Counted from the stretch's first letter, positions 7,806 through 16,411 are shown. The stretch: 32,391 bases of DNA from Arthrobacter sp. AFG20 (GCF_002892795.1 NZ_PJMC01000030.1:1-32391), one strand, 5' to 3'. Translations and numbers: made by a program. The notes: generated by a model not told the origin, from the letters alone.

Positions 7806-9571
7806 CAGTTGGCCCCTTCCAGGACGAGCTGGGTCAGCAGGGTTCCGGCTGCCATCGAGTCGCCGACCCCGGCGTGGATGGGACCGACGATGCCGGCGGC
7901 CGGCGCCTGAATCGGGTTCTCCATCTTCATTGCTTCCAGGACGAAGAGGATGTCTCCGGTGGTGACGGCCTGGCCTTCTTCGACGTTGACCTTGATGATG
8001 GTTCCCTGCATGGGCGCCTTGACGCTGCCGTCGCTGGCTTTGCCCTTGCCGCGGGCACGGGTGCTTCGCGTGCGCTGGCCGCCGGCTGCTGCGTCGTCCA
8101 TGGGTGCAGCAGCGACGGCGGCTACGGTGCTGGTGTTTGCGCCGGGGCGGTCGGAGAACTGCGGAATGATGTAGAAGCGTCCGCCGACTTCGACCTCGTT
8201 GCGGGCCAGGGGTTCGTCTTCGGGTTCGTCCGAGAAGTCGACGGTTTCTTCGAGCCAGCGGGTCGTGAAACGTGCTGACTGGAAGTCTTCGTGGCGCACG
8301 ACCTGCAGGGAGGCAGGGACGGTGGTGGGGACGCCACGTATGACGAGCCGTTCGAGGCCGTCTTCGAGCCTGGCCAAGGCGGTTTCGCGGTCCGGCCCAT
8401 AGGCGATGAGTTTGCCGATGAGGCTGTCGTAGAACGGAAGCACTTCATCCCCGCTGTGGTAGCCGGCGTCGAAGCGGAGGCCTTCGCCTTCGGGGGGCGT
8501 GAGTTCCTCGATGAGGCCGGGCGCCGGAAGGAAGCGGCCCCCGGCCACGTCTTCGGCGTTGATGCGGGCTTCGATGGCCGCGCCGTGCGGCGTCAGGCGG
8601 TCCCGTATGCTGAGCTCCTCGCCGGCTGCCACCCGGATCTGCTCGGCGATGAGGTCCACCCCGTGGACCATTTCGGTGACCGGGTGTTCCACCTGGATGC
8701 GGGTGTTCATTTCGAGGAAGTAGAAGTTTTCGCCCTCCACCAGGAATTCCACAGTCCCGGCACCGGCGTAGCCGACGTGCTGTGCGAGCCGGACAGCGGC
8801 CGCACCCATGGATGCCCGCAGCTCCGGGGACAGGCCCGGGGCCGGGGACTCTTCGATCAGCTTCTGGTGGCGGCGCTGGACGGAGCAGTCCCTGTCACCC
8901 ACATAGACCGTATTGCCGAGCTTGTCGGCGAAAACCTGGACTTCCACGTGCCGTGCACTGGTGAGGTAACGCTCCAGGTAGACCTCGCCATTGCCGAATG
9001 CCGCTGTCGCTTCGCGGACCGCGGCCGCGACGGCTTCCTCTGCCTGCGCTTCGGATTCGACCAGGCGCATGCCGCGGCCGCCGCCGCCGGCTGAGGCCTT
9101 CACCAGGATCGGATACCCGTGTTCGGCGCCGAAGTCGATGACGTCTCCGGCGCTGGTGATGGCGTTCTTGGAGCCCGGGGCGAGCGGCACCTCGGCAGCG
9201 ACCGCCACTGCCCTGGCGGCAACTTTTTCGCCCATGGTCGAAATCGCCTCCGGGCTCGGTCCGATGAACGCGAGCCCGGCATCCACGACGGCCCGGGCGA
9301 AGGCGGCGTTCTCGGAGAGGAAGCCGTATCCGGGATGAATTGCCTCGGCGCCGGTTTCGAGTGCAGCGGCAATGATGCGGTCGATGTTCAGGTAGTTTTC
9401 GCTTGCCGGGCCGGCGCCGAGATCCACCGCAGTATCGGCTTCGCGGACGTGCAGGGATGCCGAATCGGCTTCGGAGTGAACGGCTACTGACTGGATGCCG
9501 AGGGACCGGCAGCTGCGAATAACGCGGACAGCGATTTCGCCCCGGTTGGCGATCAGGATTTTGCTAAACAT
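7805..9571 (-). CDS. Acyl-CoA carboxylase alpha subunit (biotin carboxylase plus biotin carrier domain)
   Basis: This 588-residue subunit combines biotin carboxylase and BCCP. IANRGEIAVRVIRSC at the N-terminus, the ATP-grasp loop KASAGGGGRGMR near residues 158-169, RDCSVQRRHQKLIEE and MNTRIQVEHPVTE form the carboxylase. The C-terminal lipoyl/biotinyl domain carries EAMKMENP with the biotinylated Lys near 549. A low-complexity linker (about residues 480-515) joins the parts. The enzyme carboxylates biotin with bicarbonate and ATP. Its probable partner is the carboxyltransferase encoded 7 kb away at 16412-17992. It lies between the FAH-family gene (45 bp gap) and the coupled CitE gene. The acyl-CoA substrate (acetyl-, propionyl-, methylcrotonyl- or other) cannot be fixed from this subunit. 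Confidence 0.92.
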   Translation of the reverse strand: MFSKILIANRGEIAVRVIRSCRSLGIQSVAVHSEADSASLHVREADTAVDLGAGPASENYLNIDRIIAAALETGAEAIHPGYGFLSENAAFARAVVDAGLAFIGPSPEAISTMGEKVAARAVAVAAEVPLAPGSKNAITSAGDVIDFGAEHGYPILVKASAGGGGRGMRLVESEAQAEEAVAAAVREATAAFGNGEVYLERYLTSARHVEVQVFADKLGNTVYVGDRDCSVQRRHQKLIEESPAPGLSPELRASMGAAAVRLAQHVGYAGAGTVEFLVEGENFYFLEMNTRIQVEHPVTEMVHGVDLIAEQIRVAAGEELSIRDRLTPHGAAIEARINAEDVAGGRFLPAPGLIEELTPPEGEGLRFDAGYHSGDEVLPFYDSLIGKLIAYGPDRETALARLEDGLERLVIRGVPTTVPASLQVVRHEDFQSARFTTRWLEETVDFSDEPEDEPLARNEVEVGGRFYIIPQFSDRPGANTSTVAAVAAAPMDDAAAGGQRTRSTRARGKGKASDGSVKAPMQGTIIKVNVEEGQAVTTGDILFVLEAMKMENPIQAPAAGIVGPIHAGVGDSMAAGTLLTQLVLEGAN

Positions 9572-9616
9572 GGTGGTTCCTTGTCATGAGTAAGAAAGAG
9601 TCGGCAGCGCCGGTGG

Positions 9617-10438
9617 TTAGCGGGCGACGCAGCGGTTGGCGGTGGCACCGAGGGTGTTGATGCTGGTTTCAAGCACGGAATCCGGTTCGAGGAATTCCTT
9701 GGGGTTGCGTCCGTCCCCGACACCGCCGGGCGTACCGGTGAGGATGACGTCTCCGGGCCGCAGAGTGGTGATCGCCGAGATGTACCGGATGAGTGCCACG
9801 GGCCCGAAAACCAGTTCCGAGGTGCGGGAGTGCTGTTTGGTGTTGCCGTCCACGGCGCAGCTGATGTCCAGGTCGGGCTCGGGTCCCGTTTCATCGGCGG
9901 TGACGAGATAGGGGCCGAGAGGCGTCGTCCTGTCAAAGGTCTTCCCTTGGAGCCATTCGGGGGTGCGGCGCTGGAAGTCGCGTGCCGAAACATCGTTCGC
10001 CACAGCAAATCCGGCGATGGCGTTGCGCGCCGCGCTCTCGTCGGCGCGGCTGACGGCGGAGCCGATCACGACTGCCAGCTCGCCTTCCCAATCGACGCTG
10101 CCCGAGCCGGGTGGGAGCACGATGTCGTCGTGGGCGCCTATCAGCGAGTCTGAGAACTTGGCAAACAGGGTGGGGTATTCGGGCAGGTCCCTTCCCATTT
10201 CCAGGATGTGGTCCCGGTAGTTCAGGCCAACGCAGATGATCTTGCCCGGGCTGGTAACGGCGGGGGCAAAATCGGCCTCGTCGATGCTGATGGGCGTCCC
10301 GGCGACGTGGCTGGACCACTCCGGGGATCCGGCCTGCAGCCAGGCCCCCACATCGGTGAAGTCCAGTGGCGTCAATTTGCCGCCGTCGATGGCGGCGGCG
10401 TGCGTTCCGCTCCCGGTGCGGATGGTTGCGATTTTCAT
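9617..10438 (-). CDS. Fumarylacetoacetate hydrolase (FAH) family protein
   Basis: This is a 273-residue FAH-superfamily protein. A short N-terminal domain (MKIATIRTG...) is followed by the C-terminal catalytic fold: ICVGLNYRDHILEMG, FAKFSDSLIG, DWEGELAVVIG, GFAVANDVSARDFQ and GDVILTGTPGGVG. The acidic residues in the EGE and DVSARD segments bind the divalent metal. Members hydrolyse acylpyruvates or decarboxylate or hydrate 2-oxo acids, usually after ring cleavage. The ATG at 10438 overlaps the stop of the upstream CoA ligase (ATGA), which fixes the start although a longer frame is open. Its presence suggests that the pathway makes a beta-diketo or 2-oxo-enoic intermediate, which is an inference. 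Confidence 0.87.
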   Translation of the reverse strand: MKIATIRTGSGTHAAAIDGGKLTPLDFTDVGAWLQAGSPEWSSHVAGTPISIDEADFAPAVTSPGKIICVGLNYRDHILEMGRDLPEYPTLFAKFSDSLIGAHDDIVLPPGSGSVDWEGELAVVIGSAVSRADESAARNAIAGFAVANDVSARDFQRRTPEWLQGKTFDRTTPLGPYLVTADETGPEPDLDISCAVDGNTKQHSRTSELVFGPVALIRYISAITTLRPGDVILTGTPGGVGDGRNPKEFLEPDSVLETSINTLGATANRCVAR

Positions 10439-11970
10439 GCGCTCCACCCCAGATTCACTTTCAGCTGGCTCTTGACCAGTTTTCCTGCAGCCGATCGGGG
10501 CAATTCTTCGGGTCGCATGAACACCATTTTCTTGGGGATCTTGTAGCCGGCGAGGTGCTGGCGAAGGAAGCCGGAAAGTTCGGCCGCGTCGGTCTGGACT
10601 CCGTTGCGAAGTACGACGACGGCCCGGACTTCCTCGTCCCATTTGGGGTCTGGTACGCCGACCACGACTGCTTCCAGGACAGAGGGGTGAAGGTGCAGGA
10701 CCTGCTCAATCTCGGCGGAATACACGTTCTCCCCGCCGGTCTTGATCATTTCCTTCAGCCGGTCGCGGAAGTAGAAGTAACCCCTGTCATCGCGGGTGGC
10801 GAGGTCTCCGGTGTGCAGCCACCCTCCGCGCAGGGCCTCAGCTGTTGCCTCAGGGCGCCCGTAGTATCCGGTCATGACGCCGGGCCCCCGTACGCAGATC
10901 TCCCCCAGTTCCCCGGCGGGGACTTCCCGGCCGTCCGGGTCCTGCAGCTGGGCTTCGACCAGTAGGTATTCGGTGCCGATGGATCCGTCCACCGCGGGGT
11001 CGAGCATGTCGGAGGGCTTGAGCCGGGTGACCATGGGTCCCGCTTCGGTCAGGCCGTAGCGGAAGTAGAGGTCGGCTCCGGGAAGCATCTCGGTGAAGAG
11101 TTCCTTGTCCGGCATCCGGAGCAGGCCTGCCCCGGTGTGGACGCTCTTGAGGTTTTTGCGGATCGCCGGGTCCTGGAGCACGCCGCGGTCCATGAGCCGG
11201 CGCATCATGTTGGGGATCATGAACGTATTGGTGATCCGTTCCCGGCCCACCAGGTCCACGACTGACTCGTCGTTGAACTTTTCCGCGATGACGCTCGTTG
11301 CCCCGGCGATGAAATGCGGGACCAGCCAGCACAGGAGGGCCGCGGAGTGGAACAGGGGCGTGACGATAAGTCCGCGTTCGTTGGGCCGGCTGCCGACGCC
11401 GCAGTCGTACATCTCGTTGATGGCGTTTGCCAGGGCCGACTTGTGGGACAGGACGACGCCCTTGGGGGTGCCGGTGCTTCCGCCCGTGTAGATGATGCAC
11501 AGCGGCGACTCGGGTGTTGCCGTGTCCTCTGCCGGGCCTGTCCCGACGCGGAGGGCATCGATTTCGGCGCCTTGCCGGATAACGAGCGGCAGGGATTGTC
11601 CGCTTTCGGCGACGATGTCCAGGGCCTGCTCAAGCAACGGCAATTGGGCCTCTTCCACCAAAATGACTTTGGCTTCTGTCTCCCGGATACCGGCCGCGAG
11701 TTCGGCCGGGGCCCACCGCCAGTTGTAGGCGATGTACACGCCGCCGGCGGCTGCTACCCCGAGGAACGCTTCGGCGTTGAATACCGAGTTGCCGGCCAGG
11801 ACACCAACCCCCACCCCCGGACCGACTCCAGAACCGCGCAGTCCCCTGGCCAGTTGCCAGGCCCTTTCCGCGGCTTCGCCAAACGTGACTCTGCCGTCCA
11901 CGCCGACGAACGCTTCCCGCGAAGGGTTGCGCCGGCTGTTCAGGCGAATCCAGTCTCCAATAGTTCGCAT
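10435..11970 (-). CDS. AMP-dependent acyl-CoA synthetase/ligase (first gene of the reverse operon)
   Basis: This 511-residue ANL ligase has full length. IIYTGGSTGTPKGVVLSHKS near residue 155 is the phosphate-binding loop. FRYGLTEAGP near 295, GWLHTGDLATRDDRGYFYFRDR near 385-406, KTGGENVYSAEIE near 413 and PRSAAGKLVKSQL at the end (catalytic Lys) complete the signature. It activates a free acid to its CoA thioester. It opens a six-gene reverse-strand operon (ligase, FAH, biotin carboxylase, CitE, MaoC, second ligase). Its stop overlaps the next start by four bases. A shared operator sits 66-79 bp upstream of its start. Two ligases in one operon may serve two acids or two stages of the route. 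Confidence 0.9.
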   Translation of the reverse strand: MRTIGDWIRLNSRRNPSREAFVGVDGRVTFGEAAERAWQLARGLRGSGVGPGVGVGVLAGNSVFNAEAFLGVAAAGGVYIAYNWRWAPAELAAGIRETEAKVILVEEAQLPLLEQALDIVAESGQSLPLVIRQGAEIDALRVGTGPAEDTATPESPLCIIYTGGSTGTPKGVVLSHKSALANAINEMYDCGVGSRPNERGLIVTPLFHSAALLCWLVPHFIAGATSVIAEKFNDESVVDLVGRERITNTFMIPNMMRRLMDRGVLQDPAIRKNLKSVHTGAGLLRMPDKELFTEMLPGADLYFRYGLTEAGPMVTRLKPSDMLDPAVDGSIGTEYLLVEAQLQDPDGREVPAGELGEICVRGPGVMTGYYGRPEATAEALRGGWLHTGDLATRDDRGYFYFRDRLKEMIKTGGENVYSAEIEQVLHLHPSVLEAVVVGVPDPKWDEEVRAVVVLRNGVQTDAAELSGFLRQHLAGYKIPKKMVFMRPEELPRSAAGKLVKSQLKVNLGWSA

Positions 11971-12027
11971 CGTTGCCTCTCTGGAACGAAATTCAGCTGC
12001 CAGAAGCTACCCGCGCTGGCGGCTCCT

Positions 12028-12049
12028 GCAATACGAACAAGCGTACGTC
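12028..12049 (-). promoter_or_regulatory. Operator copy 4 and possible -10 of the six-gene reverse operon
   Basis: AACAAGCGTACGTC (12036-12049) matches the shared operator. On the reverse strand it is followed after two bases by TATTGC (12033-12028), a weak -10, about 58 bp before the CoA ligase start. The same operator-CG-TAT arrangement occurs upstream of the carboxyltransferase gene. Confidence 0.55.
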
Positions 12050-12090
12050 CGAACGCGCGGATGCGCAACGCTCCACGCCGAGCGGCTTCC

Positions 12091-12705
12091 TCAACCCACT
12101 GGGTGGAGTACCTCCGGGGCGGCGTGGATGTTCAGTTCGCGGAGGGCCAGTTTGGTGTAGACGGCGACGATTTCGTCCAGGGACATGCGTCCGCCGGGCT
12201 TGAACCAGGATGCAATGTGGGTGGCCTGGGCGACGAAGCTGTAGACGTGGATCCTGGCGTCGATGACTTCGGCGAGGCCTGCCCGGCCGGCTTCTTCGAT
12301 GAGTTCCTGCAGGAGCAGTTCGTATTCGTGGCGTTTTTCGATCACGACTTTGCGGGCGTCCTCGGAGAGTGACCGGAGTTCGGTGTTGCCGATGAACACT
12401 TCCCGCGCCCGCTCGGCATGGAACCGCAAATGCGCGGCCAGGGCGGCCCGGAGCCTGTCCACGGCGTCACCGTCCGTCTGGACCGCGCGCCGGATGGAGC
12501 CCATAAGGTCATCCATGATCCCGCCCATGATCTGCAGCAGCAAATGTTCCTTGCTGTCGATGTGGTTATAGAGGCTGCCCACCTTAAGTCCCGAGGCAGC
12601 CGCCACCTGGCGAAGGCTCGTCGCGTCATAGCCCCGCTCGAAAAACAGCTTGGCCGCCTCAGCCCGGATGACGTCAGCACTGTTCCGTTCGATCAACACC
12701 GTCAT
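12091..12705 (-). CDS. TetR/AcrR-family regulator (paralog 2)
   Basis: This is a 204-residue TetR repressor. The helix-turn-helix includes AAKLFFERGYDATSLRQVA and VGSLYNHIDSKEHLL. The ligand domain is almost the same as in paralog 1, including the shared run from RSLSEDARKVVI to RHEYEL. ATG 12705 is chosen because GGAAAGG lies eight bases upstream; a GTG at 12714 would overlap that site. It stands divergent from the OYE gene with a perfect-armed palindrome between them, and 120 bp upstream of the CoA ligase operon in the same direction. It probably represses itself and both neighbours. Whether the two paralogs bind the same operators or form heterodimers cannot be told from the sequence. Confidence 0.88.
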   Translation of the reverse strand: MTVLIERNSADVIRAEAAKLFFERGYDATSLRQVAAASGLKVGSLYNHIDSKEHLLLQIMGGIMDDLMGSIRRAVQTDGDAVDRLRAALAAHLRFHAERAREVFIGNTELRSLSEDARKVVIEKRHEYELLLQELIEEAGRAGLAEVIDARIHVYSFVAQATHIASWFKPGGRMSLDEIVAVYTKLALRELNIHAAPEVLHPVG

Positions 12706-12827
12706 TGCCTGCACCTTTCCGTGTGCGCGTCGTGTTCATTCCTGGACCTGCGCGCCCCTTTGGCGCCGGCGCCCGCCGGTTCACGTGTTGACTTTCGCGC
12801 CGCAAACTCGTTCACTGAAATGCGAAC

Positions 12828-12843
12828 GTACGAACGATCGTAC
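12828..12843. promoter_or_regulatory. Operator copy 5 between the second TetR gene and the OYE gene
   Basis: GTACGA and TCGTAC form perfect 6-bp arms around ACGA. The inner 14 bases TACGAACGATCGTA (12829-12842) match the shared operator. It ends 22 bp before the OYE start and lies 123 bp from the TetR start, so it can control both divergent genes. Confidence 0.6.
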
Positions 12844-12865
12844 TCCTTTTTATGTGAGGTGTGTC

Positions 12866-13966
12866 TTGTTCGATCAACTTTTCCAACCGCTGGTCCTTGG
12901 CGGGCAGACCCTTCCCAATCGCCTGGTGCTTCCGCCCCTGACGCGGAGCCGGGCCCAGGAGGATGGCGTGCCGACACCCCTCATGGCCGAGTACTACCGG
13001 CAGAGGGCGGGCGCCGGCCTGGTGATCAGCGAAGGAACCGTAGTTTCCCCGCAGGGCGCCTCGTATGCCCGGGTCCCGGGGCTGTATTCAGCTGAGCAGG
13101 TCGCCGGCTGGCGCCCCGTAGTCGCAGCCGCCAAGTCCCGCGGAGCGGCGGTCTACGCACAGCTGTGGCATGTCGGTCGACAGGCCCACTCATCCGTCCA
13201 GCCTGACGGCACCCCGCCCTGGGCGCCCTCGCCCGTGGCCATCACCGGCTGGCAGTACCGCAGCCCCCACGGTCGTATTCCCTTCGAGGTCCCCCGGCAG
13301 CTCAGTGAAGAGGGCATCGCCGAGATCGTCGCCCAGTTCGCCACCGCAGCACGAAATGCGGTGTCCGCCGGTTTTGACGGCGTGGAACTCCATGCCGCGA
13401 ACGGGTACCTGTTCGATCAGTTCCTGAACTCCAGTGCCAACCGGCGTTCGGACCGCTACGGCGGGTCCACGGAGAACCGCCTGCGGTTCCTCCATGAGGT
13501 CATTGACGCCGTCAGTGCAGTCATTCCCGCCAGCCGGATAGGCGTGCGCATTTCACCCTCGTCAACCTGGATGGACGTGTTTGATCCGGACAAGCGGGGC
13601 CTTTACTCGGCCCTGGTGCGGAGCGTCAGCGAACGGGGACTGGCCTACCTCCACCTCGTCGAACCCGGCATCGCCGGTTCCCTTGACGCCCGCCCCGATG
13701 CCGAGACGATTGAAAGCGCTGAACTGGGCGGGCTCTTCGACGGGCCAGTCATCGTCACAGGAGGCCATACTCCTGACACTGCGGCGGCGGCGGTCAGCGC
13801 GGGCGATGCTGATCTTGTCGGTTTTGGGCGGCTGTTCATTGCCAACCCGGACCTGCCCCGCAGGATCAGGACCGGCGCGGAACTCACCGGCCTCCGCCAC
13901 GAAGGCCTCTACGGCGGGGGTCCTGCAGGGTACACCGATTACCCCGAACTGCAGTCTTCGAATTGA
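12866..13966 (+). CDS. Old Yellow Enzyme-family NADH:flavin oxidoreductase
   Basis: This is a 366-residue FMN TIM barrel. LFQPLVLGGQTLPNRLVLPPLTRSRA (in parts) opens the barrel. AQLWHVGRQAH follows near residue 97. VELHAANGYLFDQFL near 174 carries the His-x-x-Asn pair that binds the substrate carbonyl, and NRRSDRYGGSTENR follows it. GGHTPD and VGFGRLFIANPDL near the end bind FMN phosphate. Members reduce activated C=C bonds of enones and enoates or nitro esters. A long frame is open upstream, but TTG at 12866 with GAGG six bases before it fits the family N-terminus best. It starts a three-gene forward operon with the SDR and MBL-fold genes. Confidence 0.88.
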   Translation: MFDQLFQPLVLGGQTLPNRLVLPPLTRSRAQEDGVPTPLMAEYYRQRAGAGLVISEGTVVSPQGASYARVPGLYSAEQVAGWRPVVAAAKSRGAAVYAQLWHVGRQAHSSVQPDGTPPWAPSPVAITGWQYRSPHGRIPFEVPRQLSEEGIAEIVAQFATAARNAVSAGFDGVELHAANGYLFDQFLNSSANRRSDRYGGSTENRLRFLHEVIDAVSAVIPASRIGVRISPSSTWMDVFDPDKRGLYSALVRSVSERGLAYLHLVEPGIAGSLDARPDAETIESAELGGLFDGPVIVTGGHTPDTAAAAVSAGDADLVGFGRLFIANPDLPRRIRTGAELTGLRHEGLYGGGPAGYTDYPELQSSN

Positions 13967-13992
13967 GAACCGGACGATCAAGGAGCCAGAAC

Positions 13993-14778
13993 ATGGCGGA
14001 GCAACACATAAGCGGCCTGGAGGCCCCTCGGGGTCTGAACGTGCTGGTAACCGGAGCCGCGGGCGGCATGTGCCGCGGAATCAACAAGAGACTCGGCCTG
14101 GCCGGACACACGCTGCTGTGCGTCGACCTGGACCTCGCGCGCTGTCAGGCCGCAGTTGAGGAGCTGCGTGCCGAAGGGATAACAGCGCACGCCTTCGCAG
14201 CCGACGTTACCCGGCCCGACGATGTCGCGCGCCTTCGGGCCGACGTCAAGGACATGGTGGGCGACGTTCATGCCCTCATCAATGCGGCAGGAATCCTGGA
14301 CCGCAAGATGCTTCTGGATCACGACGTGGATTCCTTCTCGCGCGCGATCAACATCAATCTGGTGGGTCCGTTCGCCCTGATCAGGGCCTTCGCGGAGGAC
14401 TTCATCGCCGCCAACTGGGGCCGGATCGTCAATGTTTCTTCCATCGCAGGGACGACCGGCTATCCCTATCCCAGCTACGCAGCTTCCAAGGCGGGCCTCT
14501 CAAATCTCACACGCTCGTTGCTCGTGGATTTCTGGGGCACCGGGATCACCGTTAACTCGATCTGCCCGGGCGTCGTGGACACTCCGATGGTCATCCAGGA
14601 AGTGCGTGACCAGGTCCCCAACAAGGTCCCCACAGGAAGGATCGTGGACCCCGACGAGATCGGTGCCGCCATCGCCTTCCTCCTGACCGACGACGCACGA
14701 AGCATCAACGGGGCAGACCTCGTCATTGACGGCGGAGCGACCCAGGTCTTCCGGCTGTTCGAACCGGCCCGGGGCTGA
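13993..14778 (+). CDS. Short-chain dehydrogenase/reductase
   Basis: This is a 261-residue classical SDR. LVTGAAGGMCRGI near residues 18-30 is the dinucleotide-binding loop, although the third glycine of the usual TGxxxGxG is a cysteine. NAAGI near 97, VSSIAGTTG near 150 and YAASKAG (catalytic Tyr-x-x-x-Lys) near 167 are intact. VCPGVVDTP-type ICPGVVDTPM and DLVIDGG close the fold. It would oxidise an alcohol or reduce a ketone with NAD(P). The start follows AGGAG eight bases upstream. It sits 26 bp after the OYE gene and 4 bp before the MBL-fold gene, so the three are probably co-transcribed and act on the same carbon skeleton. Confidence 0.87.
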   Translation: MAEQHISGLEAPRGLNVLVTGAAGGMCRGINKRLGLAGHTLLCVDLDLARCQAAVEELRAEGITAHAFAADVTRPDDVARLRADVKDMVGDVHALINAAGILDRKMLLDHDVDSFSRAININLVGPFALIRAFAEDFIAANWGRIVNVSSIAGTTGYPYPSYAASKAGLSNLTRSLLVDFWGTGITVNSICPGVVDTPMVIQEVRDQVPNKVPTGRIVDPDEIGAAIAFLLTDDARSINGADLVIDGGATQVFRLFEPARG

Positions 14779-14782
14779 CCTC

Positions 14783-15825
14783 GTGGAAATCACCGGTACA
14801 GTCCAGCGCCAGGCATGGCTGAAGAAGGTCATGCCGCCGGTTGAATGCCTGTCAGAGGGCCTGTGGTCGGTACCCGTGGCATTTCCCGGCAACCCGATGC
14901 GCTACACCCTCGCCTATGTTCTTGCCGCAGGAGCGGACTGCCTCGTCATCGACCCGGGCTTTGACAGCCCCCAGGGACGGCTGGATCTCCAAGCCGGCCT
15001 TCGGAACGCCGGGCTCGGGATCCGGGACGTCACCGGCATCCTGGCAACGCACTTTCACACCGACCATCTGGGCATGGCCGGCTGGCTCAGGGGCCAGTCC
15101 GGCGCATGGGTTGCCCTGGGCAGCGCGGAGAAGCGATACATCTCCGCGTTTAGGATCCCTTGGACGAAAGCGCGGCCGACCGCGCCAGGATGCGCACATG
15201 GGGCGTGCCGGAAGAGCGCATCAGCGAGGCAGCGATGAGCGTTGACGGCCTCATGCACCTGAGGCAGCTGGCCGACGCTGACCTGCGGCTGGGCAGCGGG
15301 GACACCGTTCCCCTGCCCGGATTCGACCAGCTCACCGTGGTGGAAACACCGGGCCACACACCCGGGCACATCTGCCTCCGGGATGCCGGCCGCGAGGTCT
15401 TCATCAGCGGCGACCACGTCCTTCCGAGCATCTCACCGAACGTTTCCCTGGAAATCCGCGGGGACACCGATCCCTTGCGCAGCTGCCTGGAGTCCCTTGA
15501 CCGGCTCGACGCAGACACCCATTTCGAGGTGCTCCCTGCCCATGAATACCGGTTCAGGGGCCTGCGGGACCGGGTCCGGCAGCTGAAGGCCGTGGCGCTA
15601 GAACGGTCGGAAGAAGTGGTGCAGGAACTCATCGCGCAGAAAAATCCCACGGTGTGGACCATCGCCGCCAGGCTGAGCTGGTCACGGGGATTCGCCTCCC
15701 TGTCGAACCTGCAGCTGCGTCTGGCCCTGAGCGAGACCGCCGCGCACCTGCAATACCTGCGGACATCGGGCTACCGGCACGATATCCATGGCCTTCCCGA
15801 AGCGGTCACCCTCATCCGCAGCTGA
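14783..15825 (+). pseudogene. Metallo-beta-lactamase-fold hydrolase with a single-base frameshift
   Basis: Two overlapping frames together give one MBL-fold hydrolase of about 347 residues. The first (from GTG 14783) has GLWSVPVAFPGNPMRYTLAY, VIDPGFDSP and the metal motif THFHTDHLGMAGW. The second (from about 15160) continues with ARMRTWGVPEER, VVETPGHTPGHICL, FISGDHVLP and LPAHEYRF, ending at 15825. The join is near 15151-15156; one extra G in AGGATCCC would give ...SAFRDPLDESAADRARMR in one frame. As read, the protein loses its second half and some metal ligands. The start could also be ATG 14831. Its role may be thioesterase- or glyoxalase-like. It may be a real mutation or a sequence error. 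Confidence 0.8.
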
Positions 15826-15841
15826 CGGCATTTCAAAGGCA

Positions 15842-15873
15842 AAAGGGCCGGACCACCACGGGTCCGGCCCTTT
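15842..15873 (+). terminator. Rho-independent terminator of the OYE-SDR-MBL operon
   Basis: AAAGGGCCGGACC (15842-15854) pairs with GGTCCGGCCCTTT (15861-15873) around ACCACG. It starts 17 bases after the MBL-fold stop codon. Confidence 0.85.
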
Positions 15874-16030
15874 CCTTGCTACACGGCCCTTCTGCCGGAG
15901 CGCCGCTCCCCTGCCGGCAACGGCTTGATGGCCGCGCTCAGGGAGGGAGCGAAGGTCTCACTCTCGGCCGCCTTCCGGGCCCGGCGGCCGCGGCACGCTC
16001 GGGGCTGCGGGAGTATGCCGTAAACGTCAA

Positions 16031-16071
16031 AGGGCCGGACCCTGTGAGCAGTTTCACAGCGGGTCCGGCCC
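16031..16071 (-). terminator. Hairpin terminator after the EthD gene
   Basis: GGGCCGGACCC (16032-16042) pairs with GGGTCCGGCCC (16061-16071), and an inner TGTGA/TCACA stem continues it. It lies just beyond the EthD stop. The GGGCCGGACC arm is the same as in the terminator at 15842-15873. Confidence 0.75.
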
Positions 16072-16082
16072 CTCTGAGGTTC

Positions 16083-16400
16083 CTAGGAGTTAAGGTCGAT
16101 TTCCCTCTCCTCTGCCAGGAACCAGCGCATGTCGGCGAGGAATTCGTGCTCGTGCTCGAAGAGGAGTTTTGCTTCCTCCCCCGCATAGGCGGTCTTCACG
16201 TCGGCCACGCTGTCGAACCAGAGTTCAGCCATGCCATTGAACGGCCATTGCTTCGGGTGCTCGATGGCAGGATTTTGCCGGTAGCGCCGCAATCCGGGCA
16301 GCTTGCGGACAAGTACAGGGTGTTCCACGTTCCACTTGTGGAGGAATTCGTCCCGGCTCAGGCCATCTCTGGCGGTCAGGACAGCAACAACCTTGATCAT
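16083..16400 (-). CDS. EthD-domain protein (small ferredoxin-like dimeric alpha-beta barrel)
   Basis: This is a 105-residue protein. MIKVVAVLTARDGLSRDEFLHKW is the typical EthD opening (in parts), followed by HPVLVRKLPGLRRYRQN and GMAELWFDSVADVKTAYAG, then a C-terminal EHEFLADMRWFLAEE. EthD-fold proteins are small dimeric barrels found in catabolic clusters; the founding member is required for ether cleavage in Rhodococcus, and others act as isomerases or cyclases. It starts 11 bp after the carboxyltransferase stop and is thus the second gene of that operon. Its reaction cannot be inferred. Confidence 0.8.
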   Translation of the reverse strand: MIKVVAVLTARDGLSRDEFLHKWNVEHPVLVRKLPGLRRYRQNPAIEHPKQWPFNGMAELWFDSVADVKTAYAGEEAKLLFEHEHEFLADMRWFLAEEREIDLNS

Positions 16401-16411
16401 CGGTAGTCCCG

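Noticed and set aside
11314..12372. 352-codon forward frame across the CoA ligase start and the second TetR gene
   Set aside because: Low-complexity antisense reading of two well-supported genes; no start signal.
12650..12865. Longer start for the OYE protein
   Set aside because: It would cover the TetR start and the operator; TTG 12866 with GAGG fits the family.
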